A stretch of DNA of 45,312 nt, taken from NCBI GenBank assembly GCA_964550165.1, contig CAZJYC010000015.1, forward strand, positions 1 through 45,312, written 5' to 3'. The position numbers and the translations under genes were made by a program. The stretch is from CAZJYC01 sp964550165. GTDB lineage: Bacteria > Acidobacteriota > Aminicenantia > Aminicenantales > Aminicenantaceae. Below the pieces are notes generated by a model. It was given only the letters and a program-made list of their open reading frames with translations. It searched no databases and was not told the DNA's origin. Every line of letters starts with the position of its first letter. Positions within the stretch are counted from its first letter, which is position 1. Of this stretch, positions 26,057 through 33,997 are shown piece after piece.

Positions 26057-26539
26057 TCACAAAGAAATAATCTCTGTTGAGAGCGTCTTTGCGTCCAAAA
26101 GAACAATAGTATTCTTTCCTGTCAGCCACCCTCCAGTCTCACCAGGGTTGATGAGCAAAGAATTTTTCTCTTTTCTTATCTTCGGCCTGTGAGTGTGGGC
26201 GCAGATGACAACGTTGTATTTCCCTGAAGCCAGGTGAGTATTAAGATCTGAAGGGACATGCATGACCAGGAAGCAGAGCTTTTGGCGATTGAAGACCAAA
26301 GGAGCGTCTTGAATTTCTCCAAAGGCGGAAAAGGTTTTTTCAAGGCCGGCCTTTTCCCCATCGCAGTTGCCGAAAACAGCCTTGACCGGGCAGCCGAGAT
26401 GTTCGAGCTCTTTGGCCGCAAAGGGGGCGATAATGTCTCCAGCATGGATGACCAGGGAGCAGCCTGCATCCTTGAAAATGCGGACTGCAAGCTTGATCGC
26501 ATTCAGGTTATCGTGCGAATCCGCCATGATCCCGATCAT
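26057..26539 (-). CDS. YfcE/MJ0936-type metallophosphoesterase
   Basis: A single-domain calcineurin-like phosphoesterase of 160 residues. Metal ligands are visible in order: Asp7 and His9 (DSHDN), Asp35 (HAGD), Asn58 (GNCD), His94 (LVMHV), and His115/His117 (HTHRP), followed by NPGE. This is the small YfcE-like class that hydrolyses phosphodiesters such as artificial substrates or cyclic nucleotides; the physiological substrate is not inferable. The start is preceded by AAGGAA on the minus strand. It stands alone, flanked by repeats on both sides. Confidence 0.88.
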   Translation of the reverse strand: MIGIMADSHDNLNAIKLAVRIFKDAGCSLVIHAGDIIAPFAAKELEHLGCPVKAVFGNCDGEKAGLEKTFSAFGEIQDAPLVFNRQKLCFLVMHVPSDLNTHLASGKYNVVICAHTHRPKIRKEKNSLLINPGETGGWLTGKNTIVLLDAKTLSTEIISL

Positions 26540-26699
26540 TTGTTCCTTGCAGAAATCAACTCGTTTTTATTCTAGAGGATTCGGGCCTGCTTGTCTAATT
26601 TTCTTTGGAAAAAAACAACCTTATCCGAATCTCTGTTCATAGGAAGCATCTTTTTTCCCCTGGCGAGAAAAGAGATTTGGTAAAGTGAGGAATGGAGGC

Positions 26700-26826
26700 G
26701 CTGGTTTCCGTCCGTCCGAAGCCCATGGTGGTGGGTGGGAGGGTTTTTGGCGAGGAGGGATGGAAACCAGCACTGTTATAGTTGGCTCTTATCATCATAG
26801 ATCTTCACGTAAAAAAAGACGCTTTA
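26700..26826. repeat. Dispersed G-rich repeat, copy 2, with terminal stem
   Basis: The shared part (26719-26826) is about 89% identical to bases 1-107. Just before it, GCTGGTTTCC (26700-26709) is the perfect reverse complement of GGAAACCAGC (26762-26771), enclosing a 52-nt loop that contains GGTGGTGGGTGGGAGGG, a potential G-quadruplex tract. The element ends about 10 bp upstream of the TTGACA of the tRNA promoter, as copy 1 ends upstream of the guaA promoter. Confidence 0.75.
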
Positions 26827-26836
26827 CCTGTTCCTA

Positions 26837-26866
26837 TTGACACCTGGAGCATAATTTTTTTAAGAT
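26837..26866 (+). promoter_or_regulatory. Promoter for tRNA-Val and probably thrS
   Basis: A perfect TTGACA (26837-26842) followed after 18 bp by TAAGAT (26861-26866). The predicted start, around 26873, is 8 nt before the mature tRNA. Confidence 0.6.
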
Positions 26867-26880
26867 ATAAACGCTCAAAA

Positions 26881-26955
26881 AGGCGCGTAGCTCAGTGGTA
26901 GAGTGCTTCCTTGACGCGGAAGAGGTCGAGGGTTCGATACCCTCCGCGCCTACCA
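26881..26955 (+). tRNA. tRNA-Val (anticodon GAC)
   Basis: The cloverleaf can be drawn in full: acceptor AGGCGCG/CGCGCCT, D stem GCTC/GAGT, anticodon stem CTTCC/GGAAG with loop TTGACGC (anticodon GAC, valine GUC/GUU codons), a five-base variable loop, T stem GAGGG/CCCTC with loop TTCGATA, discriminator A, and an encoded CCA (26953-26955). Confidence 0.96.
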
Positions 26956-27037
26956 TTTCGAATTCTAAGGAGTAAGTATTCAGGAGGAAAAAGAGCATCG
27001 AGGCTTCGCACGCCCTGTTGAATACAAATAAATTTTA

Positions 27038-28960
27038 ATGGCTGAACGAGTTAAGGTTAAGGCAGAGGGGTCTTTTTTTTCGGTCGAGAAAGGCACGCCG
27101 CTCTCTGGCCTGATTCCCCGGCTCAAGCTGCGCGATGAGCCTCTTCTGGCCAAAATCGACGGTCAGCTCGCAGGATTGGAGACTCCCTTGGAAAAAGATG
27201 CGGAAATTCTGTTCCTTGACGAAGGTTCGGATGAGGCGATGGATGTCTTGAGGCACAGCACGGCCCATCTGATGGCCCATGCTGTCCTTGAGCTTTTTCC
27301 CGGGACAAAAACCGGAGTCGGGCCAGCCACAGAAGACGGGTTCTTCTACGATTTTTTGCGGGATGAACCTTTTACCCTGGAGGATCTCTCCAAGATCGAA
27401 GCCAAAATGAGGGAAATCGCTCAGAAAGACGTCCCCATCCAGAAGCTCATTCTTTCCAAAGACAGGGCCCTTCGCCTCTTTCAAGAATTGGGGCAGGAGC
27501 TGAAGGTTGAGCTTATCCGGGAAAAAGGCGGCAAAGAGGTGACCTGCTACAAGCAGGACAACTTCATCGATTTCTGCCTGGGCCCCCACCTCCCGTCCAC
27601 GGGTGCCATCAAGCATTTCAAGCTTCTTTCTGTCTCAGGAGCCTACTGGAAAGGAGATGAGCGAGGACAGCAGCTCCAGAGAATCTACGGGACAGTCTTT
27701 TTCAGCACTAAGGGCCTGGAAGAGCACCTGAGCTTACTCGAAGAAGCCAAGAAGAGGGACCACCGCAAGCTCGGCCCCGAGCTTGACCTTTTCAGCTTCA
27801 ACGAGGACCTGGGGGCCGGCCTCGTCCTCTGGCATCCCAAAGGAGCCACCATCCGCCGCGTTATCGAGGACTATTGGAGAGAAGAGCACCTCAGGGATGG
27901 ATACGACTTCATCTATGCTCCCCATTTAGCCAAACTCGACGTATGGAGAAGAAGCGGCCACACAGAGTTTTATGAGGCCATGTATCCCCCCATTTTGAGT
28001 GAGGGCATGGAGTATGAGCTGAAGCCCATGAACTGCCCTTTCCATGTCATGGTCTACAGATCCCGCCAGCGAAGCTACCGCGAGCTTCCCCTCCGCTGGG
28101 CAGAGCTCGGCACGGTCTACCGCTACGAGCGGAGCGGAGTTCTTCATGGACTCCTGAGGGTGAGAGGCTTCACCGTAGACGATGCTCATATTTTCTGCCG
28201 CGGAGATCAGCTCGAAGAGGAAATCAAGAGAGTCCTCTTTCTGGGCATGAGGCTGATGAAAACTTTTGGGTTCGAGGAGTACGATATCTTTCTTTCCACC
28301 CGGCCTGAAAAGTACGTGGGAAGCCTGGAAGATTGGGACAAAGCAACTCGCTCTCTCGAGCAAGCCCTGAAAAATGCAAAAATGAAATTTCACGTCGATG
28401 TCGGAGAAGGAGTCTTCTACGGACCCAAGATTGACATCAAGGTCAAGGATGTTCTCAAGAGGTCCTGGCAGTGCACCACCATCCAGCTCGACTTTAACCT
28501 GGCTGAGAGGTTCGACCTCCACTATGTGGGCGAGGACGGGAATTTCCACAGGCCTTTCCTCATTCACCGCGCGCTCCTGGGTTCGCTGGAAAGATTCTTC
28601 GGGATTCTGATCGAGCACTACAACGGAAACTTCCCCGTCTGGCTTGCTCCGATTCAGGTGACCGTCGTTCCGATTGCCGAGCGGCACGAGGATTATGCGG
28701 CGTCTCTGGACAAGACATTCAGGGAGAACGGCTTGAGGTCTGAAAAGGACCTTCGCCGGGAAAAAGTCGGCTATAAGATCAGGGATGCAGAGGTCCGTAA
28801 GGTTCCCCTTATCCTCGTTGCCGGCGACAAAGAGGTCAAAAATGGTACAGCCTCATTGAGAGTCCATACTCAGGGTGACCGAGGTGAGGTTAAAGTCCAG
28901 GATTTCCTTGAAAAAGTCAAGGAATTGGATAAAAATAAGTCTTTATTCATCAATCTTTAA
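27038..28960 (+). CDS. thrS: Threonine--tRNA ligase
   Basis: Class II synthetase charging tRNA-Thr. The 640 residues have an N-terminal TGS domain (1-60), the editing domain with His73 and His77 in HSTAHLMAH and DFCLGPHLPSTG, the catalytic core with zinc-binding MNCPFHVM and motif 2 RYERSGVLHGLLRVRGF, and a C-terminal anticodon-binding domain (QVTVVPIAERH). The length is typical. No Shine-Dalgarno lies directly before ATG 27038; AGGAGG at 26982-26987 is about 50 nt away. There is no T-box signature in the 82-nt leader after the tRNA. infC follows immediately, as in many bacteria. Confidence 0.96.
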   Translation: MAERVKVKAEGSFFSVEKGTPLSGLIPRLKLRDEPLLAKIDGQLAGLETPLEKDAEILFLDEGSDEAMDVLRHSTAHLMAHAVLELFPGTKTGVGPATEDGFFYDFLRDEPFTLEDLSKIEAKMREIAQKDVPIQKLILSKDRALRLFQELGQELKVELIREKGGKEVTCYKQDNFIDFCLGPHLPSTGAIKHFKLLSVSGAYWKGDERGQQLQRIYGTVFFSTKGLEEHLSLLEEAKKRDHRKLGPELDLFSFNEDLGAGLVLWHPKGATIRRVIEDYWREEHLRDGYDFIYAPHLAKLDVWRRSGHTEFYEAMYPPILSEGMEYELKPMNCPFHVMVYRSRQRSYRELPLRWAELGTVYRYERSGVLHGLLRVRGFTVDDAHIFCRGDQLEEEIKRVLFLGMRLMKTFGFEEYDIFLSTRPEKYVGSLEDWDKATRSLEQALKNAKMKFHVDVGEGVFYGPKIDIKVKDVLKRSWQCTTIQLDFNLAERFDLHYVGEDGNFHRPFLIHRALLGSLERFFGILIEHYNGNFPVWLAPIQVTVVPIAERHEDYAASLDKTFRENGLRSEKDLRREKVGYKIRDAEVRKVPLILVAGDKEVKNGTASLRVHTQGDRGEVKVQDFLEKVKELDKNKSLFINL

Positions 28961-28972
28961 AGGAGGTCAATC

Positions 28973-29611
28973 ATCATCAAAGGCAGATTTTATCGCGGAG
29001 GAAGGGCAGAAAGACCACACAGGATAAACGAAATGATCCGAGCCAAAGAAGTCAGAATCATCGACGAGGACAAAAAACAGATCGGGATTCTGCCCTTGTC
29101 AAAAGCCCTATCCATTGCCGGGGAAAGAGGCCTGGACCTGGTTGAGATCGCCCCCCAGGCAAATCCCCCGGTGTGTCGCGTTATGGATTATGGCAAGTTC
29201 CTTTATGAGTTGCACAAGAAAGCCCATGAGGCCAAGAGGCATCAGAAGCAGATCCAAATCAAGGAGATTAAGTTCAGGCCAAAGATCAGCATCCATGATT
29301 ACAACTTTAAAATGAGGCATATTCAGAGATTCCTGAATGACGGCAATAGGGTGAAGATCACAGTCATGCTCCGTGGGAGAGAGAGGGCCAGGCCAGAACT
29401 GGCTCAGCAGTTCTTAGACAGGGTTCTCGAAGACACCAAAGATATTGCTTTCCAGGATGGAGATGTCCGGAGACAGAGTTGGTCCATTTCGGCTCTGCTC
29501 AGTCCCGGTAAGGCAGGAGGAAAAGATGCCAAAACTAAAGACGCACAAAGGGGCAAAGAAAAGATTCAGGGTGACAGCGAAGAAAAAGATCGTTCACCGG
29601 AAGGCCTATAA
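28973..29611 (+). CDS. infC: Translation initiation factor IF-3 (AUC start)
   Basis: IF3 keeps 30S subunits free and checks the initiation codon. The family motif RINEMIRAKEVRIIDED begins about 16 residues before the first ATG (29033 encodes the Met inside it), so the true start is upstream. The only candidates are the run ATC ATC ATC (28970-28978) just after a strong AGGAGG (28961-28966); ATC 28973 gives a 6-nt spacing. A non-AUG start is expected for infC, because IF3 discriminates against it and so regulates itself. The C-terminus extends past the usual end (SISALLSPGK) by about 35 charged residues, overlapping rpmI by 86 bp in another frame. Confidence 0.9.
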   Translation: MIKGRFYRGGRAERPHRINEMIRAKEVRIIDEDKKQIGILPLSKALSIAGERGLDLVEIAPQANPPVCRVMDYGKFLYELHKKAHEAKRHQKQIQIKEIKFRPKISIHDYNFKMRHIQRFLNDGNRVKITVMLRGRERARPELAQQFLDRVLEDTKDIAFQDGDVRRQSWSISALLSPGKAGGKDAKTKDAQRGKEKIQGDSEEKDRSPEGL

Positions 29612-29726
29612 GAGTCATATTCTCACCAAGAAATCAGCAAAGAGGAAAAGAAACCTAGGGAAGAGTGATCTGATTAAAGGGCCGGATAGAAGCCGAATTA
29701 AAAAGATGCTTCCCTACGGATTTTAA
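29526..29726 (+). CDS. rpmI: 50S ribosomal protein L35
   Basis: A 66-residue basic protein beginning MPKLKTHKGAKKRFRVTAKK and ending MLPYGF, matching L35. The AGGAGG at 29515-29520 stands 5 nt before ATG 29526. Both lie inside the 3' end of infC in a different frame. An upstream in-frame ATG (29445) is rejected because the L35 N-terminus is invariant. The order infC-rpmI-rplT is the standard one. Confidence 0.95.
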   Translation: MPKLKTHKGAKKRFRVTAKKKIVHRKAYKSHILTKKSAKRKRNLGKSDLIKGPDRSRIKKMLPYGF

Positions 29727-29762
29727 GAATCCTCAGCGCACCGCAGAGACAAGGAGAGGAAA

Positions 29763-30119
29763 ATGCCGAGAGTTAAGAGAGGAATGAGAAAAAGAGCGAG
29801 ACGCTCGAAAATCATGAAATTGGCCAGAGGCTATTGGGGAGCCCGCAGCCATAACTACCGGACAGCCAAGGAGGCCGTCGAGAGGGCCTTCCTCTATGCC
29901 TACAGGGACAGGCGCGCCCGGAAGAGAGACTTTAGAAAGCTGTGGATAATCCGAATCAAAGCAGCGGCAGAGAACAACGGACTCTCCTACAGCCGGTTTA
30001 TCAGCGGCCTGAAAAGGCTGAATATCGAGCTCGACAGGAAAATCCTGGCTGATCTGGCTGTCAACCATCCGCAAACTTTTTTGCGGATCATCCAAAAGGT
30101 TAAAGAGTCAAACGCTTGA
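29763..30119 (+). CDS. rplT: 50S ribosomal protein L20
   Basis: 118 residues, strongly basic at the N-terminus (MPRVKRGMRKRARRSK), with the conserved ARGYWGARSHNYRTAKEAV and the globular C-terminal domain (NGLSYSRFISGLKRLNIELDRK). It binds 23S rRNA early in 50S assembly and in other bacteria represses its own operon. AAGGAGAGGAAA precedes the ATG. pheS begins 6 bp after its stop. Confidence 0.97.
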   Translation: MPRVKRGMRKRARRSKIMKLARGYWGARSHNYRTAKEAVERAFLYAYRDRRARKRDFRKLWIIRIKAAAENNGLSYSRFISGLKRLNIELDRKILADLAVNHPQTFLRIIQKVKESNA

Positions 30120-30125
30120 TGACAT

Positions 30126-31160
30126 ATGAAAAATTTCAGAGCAAAAATAGAACATCGAAAAAAAGAATTTGACATAGCTCTGGCTCGAGTGAAAGATGCA
30201 ACGTCTCTCCAAGAGCTCCGCGACCAGTATTTGAGCCGGAAAAGAGGACACCTCAAACATCTTTTTGAGGAGCTTGCCTCCTTAAAGCCTGAGCAAAGGC
30301 CTGAGGCCGGCAAACTCATCAACGACCTGAAAGGCTGCGTCCAGAAGAAGCTGGAGAGGCTCAAAGACCGGTTCGCCGTCCCCGAGACATTCATCAGCAA
30401 ATTCGACCTGACTCTGCCCGGAAAAAGAGAATATGTTGGCGCCCCCCATCCCATCGTTCTCTTCGAGCAGGAGGTTGAAAACATCTTCATCGCCATGGGA
30501 TTTTCCGTCGAAGAAGGGCCTGAGATCGAAACAGACTACTACAATTTCGGAGCTTTAAATTTTCCTCCATATCATCCGGCCCGAGACGACTGGGACACGC
30601 TCTACATCACCGACGATCTGCTTCTCCGGACGCATACCTCTCCGGTTCAGATTCGGGCCATGGAAAAGCGGAAACCTCCTATCCGTATCATTATTCCTGG
30701 CAAAGTCTACCGCAAGGAGGCTCCCGACCCCACCCATCTTCCCATGTTCTTCCAGGTCGAAGGACTTGTCGTCGACCGCGGGATCACCTTTGCCCACCTC
30801 AAGGGCACGCTGGAACACTTTCTCAGAACCCTTTTCTACGAAAAGATCAAAATCAGATTTCGGCCGAGCTTTTTCCCGTTCACCGAGCCCTCTGCTGAAG
30901 TGGACATCGAGTGCACAGTCTGTGGAGGCAAAAATGAGGGATGTTCCGTCTGTAAAGGGACCGGCTGGATCGAGATTTTGGGCTCAGGAATGGTCGACCC
31001 GCAGGTTCTCAAAAACGTCAACATCGACCCGGAAAAATATTCTGGATTCGCCTTTGGCATGGGGATTGACCGCATAGCCATGTTTGCTTATCAAATCCCC
31101 GACATGAGGTATTTTTACGAGAATGATTTGAGGTTCCTAAGGCAATTTGCACTCAAATGA
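30126..31160 (+). CDS. pheS: Phenylalanine--tRNA ligase alpha subunit
   Basis: Catalytic subunit of the alpha2-beta2 enzyme. An N-terminal coiled coil (1-85) that binds tRNA is followed by the class II core: motif 2 region VYRKEAPDPTHLPMFFQVEG, FRPSFFPFTEPSAEVD, and motif 3 FGMGIDRIAMF near the C-terminus. A Cys-rich insertion (CTVCGGKNEGCSVCKGTG) probably binds a metal; this variant is seen in many PheS proteins. The 344-residue length is normal. Its stop overlaps the pheT start (ATGA). Confidence 0.96.
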   Translation: MKNFRAKIEHRKKEFDIALARVKDATSLQELRDQYLSRKRGHLKHLFEELASLKPEQRPEAGKLINDLKGCVQKKLERLKDRFAVPETFISKFDLTLPGKREYVGAPHPIVLFEQEVENIFIAMGFSVEEGPEIETDYYNFGALNFPPYHPARDDWDTLYITDDLLLRTHTSPVQIRAMEKRKPPIRIIIPGKVYRKEAPDPTHLPMFFQVEGLVVDRGITFAHLKGTLEHFLRTLFYEKIKIRFRPSFFPFTEPSAEVDIECTVCGGKNEGCSVCKGTGWIEILGSGMVDPQVLKNVNIDPEKYSGFAFGMGIDRIAMFAYQIPDMRYFYENDLRFLRQFALK

Positions 31161-33205
31161 GAATAAGTCTGGATTGGCTCAAAGAATACATCGCGCTCGA
31201 TCTCCCTCTGTCTCAACTGATCGACACCCTGAACATGATCGGGTTGATGGTGGAGGAGTGGGAGGCAAAAGACGGCGATATCATCCTTGAAATCGAGACC
31301 TACTCCAACCGTCCTGACACTCTTGGCCATCTGGGGATTGCTCGAGAGTTGGCCGCCGCACTCGGCTTGACCCTGAAGGAGAAAGGTTGGCCCTTGGCCG
31401 AGTCTGAGGAAAAAACCTCTCTCCTCGTCGACGTCAAAATTTTGGATGAAGATCTTTGTCCGCGTTACACGGGAACGATCGTCAGAAGCATCAAAGTCGG
31501 ACCTTCTCCCGATTGGCTGAGGAAGAGAATCGAAGCCATGGGCTTAAAGCCCATCAACAACGTTGTGGATGTGTCCAACTATGTGTGTTTCTCCACGGCT
31601 CAGCCGATCCATGCTTTTGACTTAGCCAAAATCGGGGGCAGAAAGATCATCATCCGCAAGGCCAAAAAGGGCGAGGCCCTAAAATCCCTGGAAGACAAGG
31701 ACGTCTCTCTCTCCCCAGAAATGCTGGTGATTGCGGATGAAAAAAGACCGGTTGCCCTGGCGGGGGTCATAGGCGGATGGGAGTCCTCAGTCCAGGAAGC
31801 CACCAGGGATGTCTTTATCGAGAGCGCCTATTTTGACCCCATCTCCATCCGGAAGACGAGCAAAAAGACAGGAATCGTCACCGATGCCTCCTACCGCTTC
31901 GAGAGAGGCGCTGACGTCTCTTTCCCGCCGAGAGCCGCTTTGATGGCAGCCTCGCTGTTGAACCAGCTGGGAGGCACAGTCACGAAAGGAATTATCGATG
32001 TCTATCCCAATCCCAAGAAGAACAGGACGGTCATCCTCCGTCAAAATCGTGTGACCGAGCTTCTGGGAATTGAGGTGGATGAGGCCTTCTCGCTTCGGAC
32101 TTTATCCAGGCTGGGATTTCAGGTTGAGTCTCAACAGCAAGGCGTATGGCAGGTTAAAGTTCCTTATTTCCGGGTTGATATCGAAAGAGAGGCTGATCTC
32201 ATCGAGGAGATTGCCCGCTTCTACGGGTATGATAGGATTCCTTCTCACTTCCCGCCGCTAAAAGTTCTGGAGCCGCCTCCCGACCCGAAAAAAAGATTAA
32301 TCCATAAACTGCGCCAGCAGCTTTTCAGCTGCGGTTTCGACGAAGCGCTCAATTTCAGTTTCGCCGATCCCGAAAAGCAAGCCATCTTCCAGACCAAGAA
32401 GCGAGTTGTTGAAATCCGGAATCCTGTCTCTGCGAAGTCATCAGCGCTCAGGACAACCCTGGTCGCAGGCCTGCTGGAGAACATCGTCTGGAATAGAAAC
32501 AGAGGGGCTGAGGGCGTTCATCTTTTTGAGGTCGGGGATATTTATTTCTGGGAGAACGACTCCACCCGGGAGGAGCTTACGCTTGGCTTGATAAGCATAG
32601 GCGCCATGGGCACAGCGCATTGGCAGCAAACGGGCGAAAAGGCTGACTTCTTTCACCTGAAGGGAGCCCTGGAATGGCTGATGACTCAGCTCCGATATGT
32701 GCCTTTTGTTTTCAAGAAGAAAGCGCATGCTTTCTTCGAGCCGGAATACTCCGTTGGCTTGTCTTACAGGGGGGAAGCCATCGGATGTTTCGGTTTGCTC
32801 AAGAAGAGAATCCTCGATTCCTATTCCTTAGAAGATCCTGTCTGGGCTGCAGAGCTTGATTTGGCCAAGCTCTTCGCCAAAAAGCCTCAAGCGTTTCAGT
32901 ATGTGCCAGTGGTTCGCTTTCCGAGCGTCAGGCGGGATGTCTCTTTCATCGCTGACCAGGATGTGACTTACCAGGATATCCGAGAGGCCGTGGAGAAGCT
33001 TTCCATTCCTTATCTTTCGAGTTTCGAGCTTTATGACCGCTTTCGAGGGCCTTCGATTCCAAAGGGTAAAATCAGCCTTTCCTTTCGTTTTGTCTTTGTG
33101 AATCCTCAGAGGACGTTATTGGCAGAAGAGGTCGACCGCCTGATACAAAAAATTATCGATGCCCTGAAAGCAAATTTTAAATTTCAACTCAGGAGGAAAA
33201 ATTGA
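31157..33205 (+). CDS. pheT: Phenylalanine--tRNA ligase beta subunit, short form
   Basis: At 682 residues it is about 110 shorter than typical bacterial PheT. The sequence passes directly from the N-terminal segment (SLDWLKEYIALDLPL...GLMVEEWEA) to EIETYSNRPDTLGHLGIAREL, so the EMAP/tRNA-binding OB domain that usually lies between is missing. The B3/B4 editing domain, B5 domain, the catalytic-like core and the C-terminal ferredoxin-like anticodon-binding domain (PSVRRDVSFIADQ...) are all present. No frameshift is visible around the junction, so this looks like a natural short form. Confidence 0.93.
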   Translation: MRISLDWLKEYIALDLPLSQLIDTLNMIGLMVEEWEAKDGDIILEIETYSNRPDTLGHLGIARELAAALGLTLKEKGWPLAESEEKTSLLVDVKILDEDLCPRYTGTIVRSIKVGPSPDWLRKRIEAMGLKPINNVVDVSNYVCFSTAQPIHAFDLAKIGGRKIIIRKAKKGEALKSLEDKDVSLSPEMLVIADEKRPVALAGVIGGWESSVQEATRDVFIESAYFDPISIRKTSKKTGIVTDASYRFERGADVSFPPRAALMAASLLNQLGGTVTKGIIDVYPNPKKNRTVILRQNRVTELLGIEVDEAFSLRTLSRLGFQVESQQQGVWQVKVPYFRVDIEREADLIEEIARFYGYDRIPSHFPPLKVLEPPPDPKKRLIHKLRQQLFSCGFDEALNFSFADPEKQAIFQTKKRVVEIRNPVSAKSSALRTTLVAGLLENIVWNRNRGAEGVHLFEVGDIYFWENDSTREELTLGLISIGAMGTAHWQQTGEKADFFHLKGALEWLMTQLRYVPFVFKKKAHAFFEPEYSVGLSYRGEAIGCFGLLKKRILDSYSLEDPVWAAELDLAKLFAKKPQAFQYVPVVRFPSVRRDVSFIADQDVTYQDIREAVEKLSIPYLSSFELYDRFRGPSIPKGKISLSFRFVFVNPQRTLLAEEVDRLIQKIIDALKANFKFQLRRKN

Positions 33206-33462
33206 CAACAGAGCTGGAAAGAATTAAAATACTCGAAAGTAAAATTTCTCATGTTATCGATTTCATAAATAAGCTCATGGGCGAGAATGAGAAACTGAAG
33301 CAGCAGATCAAAGAACTCAGGGCAGAGAAAAAGAATTTTGAGGAGCAAGCTCAAAGAGCCGGAAAGCTTGACGAGGATTTGAAAGTCTATCAGAAAGAGA
33401 GAGACGTTATCAAAGGAAAAATAGAGACGATCATAGGCCAGATTGAAAAGATCGGGATATGA
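33202..33462 (+). CDS. Short coiled-coil protein, ZapB-like
   Basis: 86 residues, almost wholly coiled coil (LESKISHVIDFINKLMGENE, LKQQIKELRAEKKNFEEQ). It begins with TTG at 33202, 5 nt after AGGAGG (33191-33196), overlapping the pheT stop, and its own stop overlaps the zapA ATG by 4 bp. Size, coil pattern and direct coupling to zapA suggest a division-ring accessory protein of ZapB type, but coiled coils are weak evidence of homology. Confidence 0.7.
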   Translation: MTTELERIKILESKISHVIDFINKLMGENEKLKQQIKELRAEKKNFEEQAQRAGKLDEDLKVYQKERDVIKGKIETIIGQIEKIGI

Positions 33463-33788
33463 CTGAACGAATCATAGAAATCGAAATTTTCGGACAAAAA
33501 TATAAGATTAGGGTCAAAGGAGAGGAGGATGAAAAATACATAAGCAGCCTTACTTCTTACGTTGATCAGAAGATGCGCGAAGTCGGTTACAGGTCAAAAT
33601 CTGCGGACAGCTTGAAAATTGCGGTTTTGGCCGCTTTGAATATCGCAGATGAACTCTTTCTGTCTCAGAAGAAGCTGGATCAATTGAATGAAGTAATGGC
33701 TCATATGGAGAGTAAAATAGAAAGTTTGGAGGATTATCTCTTTAAAGATGAGAATACATACAAAAATATCGAGGAAGCGACTGAATAA
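33459..33788 (+). CDS. zapA: Cell division protein ZapA
   Basis: 109 residues matching ZapA: an N-terminal beta-rich head with IEIFGQKYKIRVKGEEDEKY, then LKIAVLAALNIADELF and a C-terminal coiled coil. ZapA tetramers cross-link FtsZ filaments. The ATG overlaps the upstream coiled-coil gene by 4 bp, which supports a joint function. Confidence 0.88.
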   Translation: MTERIIEIEIFGQKYKIRVKGEEDEKYISSLTSYVDQKMREVGYRSKSADSLKIAVLAALNIADELFLSQKKLDQLNEVMAHMESKIESLEDYLFKDENTYKNIEEATE

Positions 33789-33801
33789 AGCGAGAATTAG
33801 A

Positions 33802-33849
33802 GTTCGAGAGTTTATAGATGACTTTGGGGGAATTCGAAAACTCCTGAAC
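33802..33849 (+). promoter_or_regulatory. Stable hairpin in the zapA-rny gap
   Basis: GTTCGAGAGTTT (33802-33813) pairs with AAACTCCTGAAC (33838-33849): ten Watson-Crick pairs, one G-U and one mismatch around a 24-nt loop. TTTTT follows 7 nt later (33856-33860), so it could be a weak terminator after zapA. The GAAC end of the right arm can alternatively pair with GTTC at 33871-33874, which would allow an attenuator-like switch. Confidence 0.4.
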
Positions 33850-33997
33850 GGACAGTTTTTGCAGTCGGTTGTTCCTGAAGTGTTTCGAAGTCTTTTTCGC
33901 GTGGGTCTCTCTTTGAATTTGCAGCATAGAGCATAATCATCGATTAACCCTCCTGACTTTCATCTCCTTTGATTCACCTATTGAGGAGGTGATCAAG

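Larger units (their letters stand above)
26540..26880. other. Non-coding region upstream of tRNA-Val
   Basis: This 341-bp gap separates divergent transcription units. It contains the upstream region of the phosphoesterase gene, then the G-rich repeat copy 2 (26700-26826) and the tRNA promoter. No protein gene is seen. Confidence 0.6.

Noticed and set aside
25604..26106. Several short open frames in the 25.5-26.1 kb gap
   Set aside because: They run through dispersed repeat modules, exist on both strands at once and have no start signals.
26956..27037. T-box or other amino-acid-responsive leader before thrS
   Set aside because: The 82-nt leader lacks the T-box GGTGG core, specifier loop and terminator.
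33748..33936. Open frame overlapping the end of zapA
   Set aside because: It starts inside zapA in another frame, has no ribosome binding site, and covers a region with strong RNA hairpins instead.
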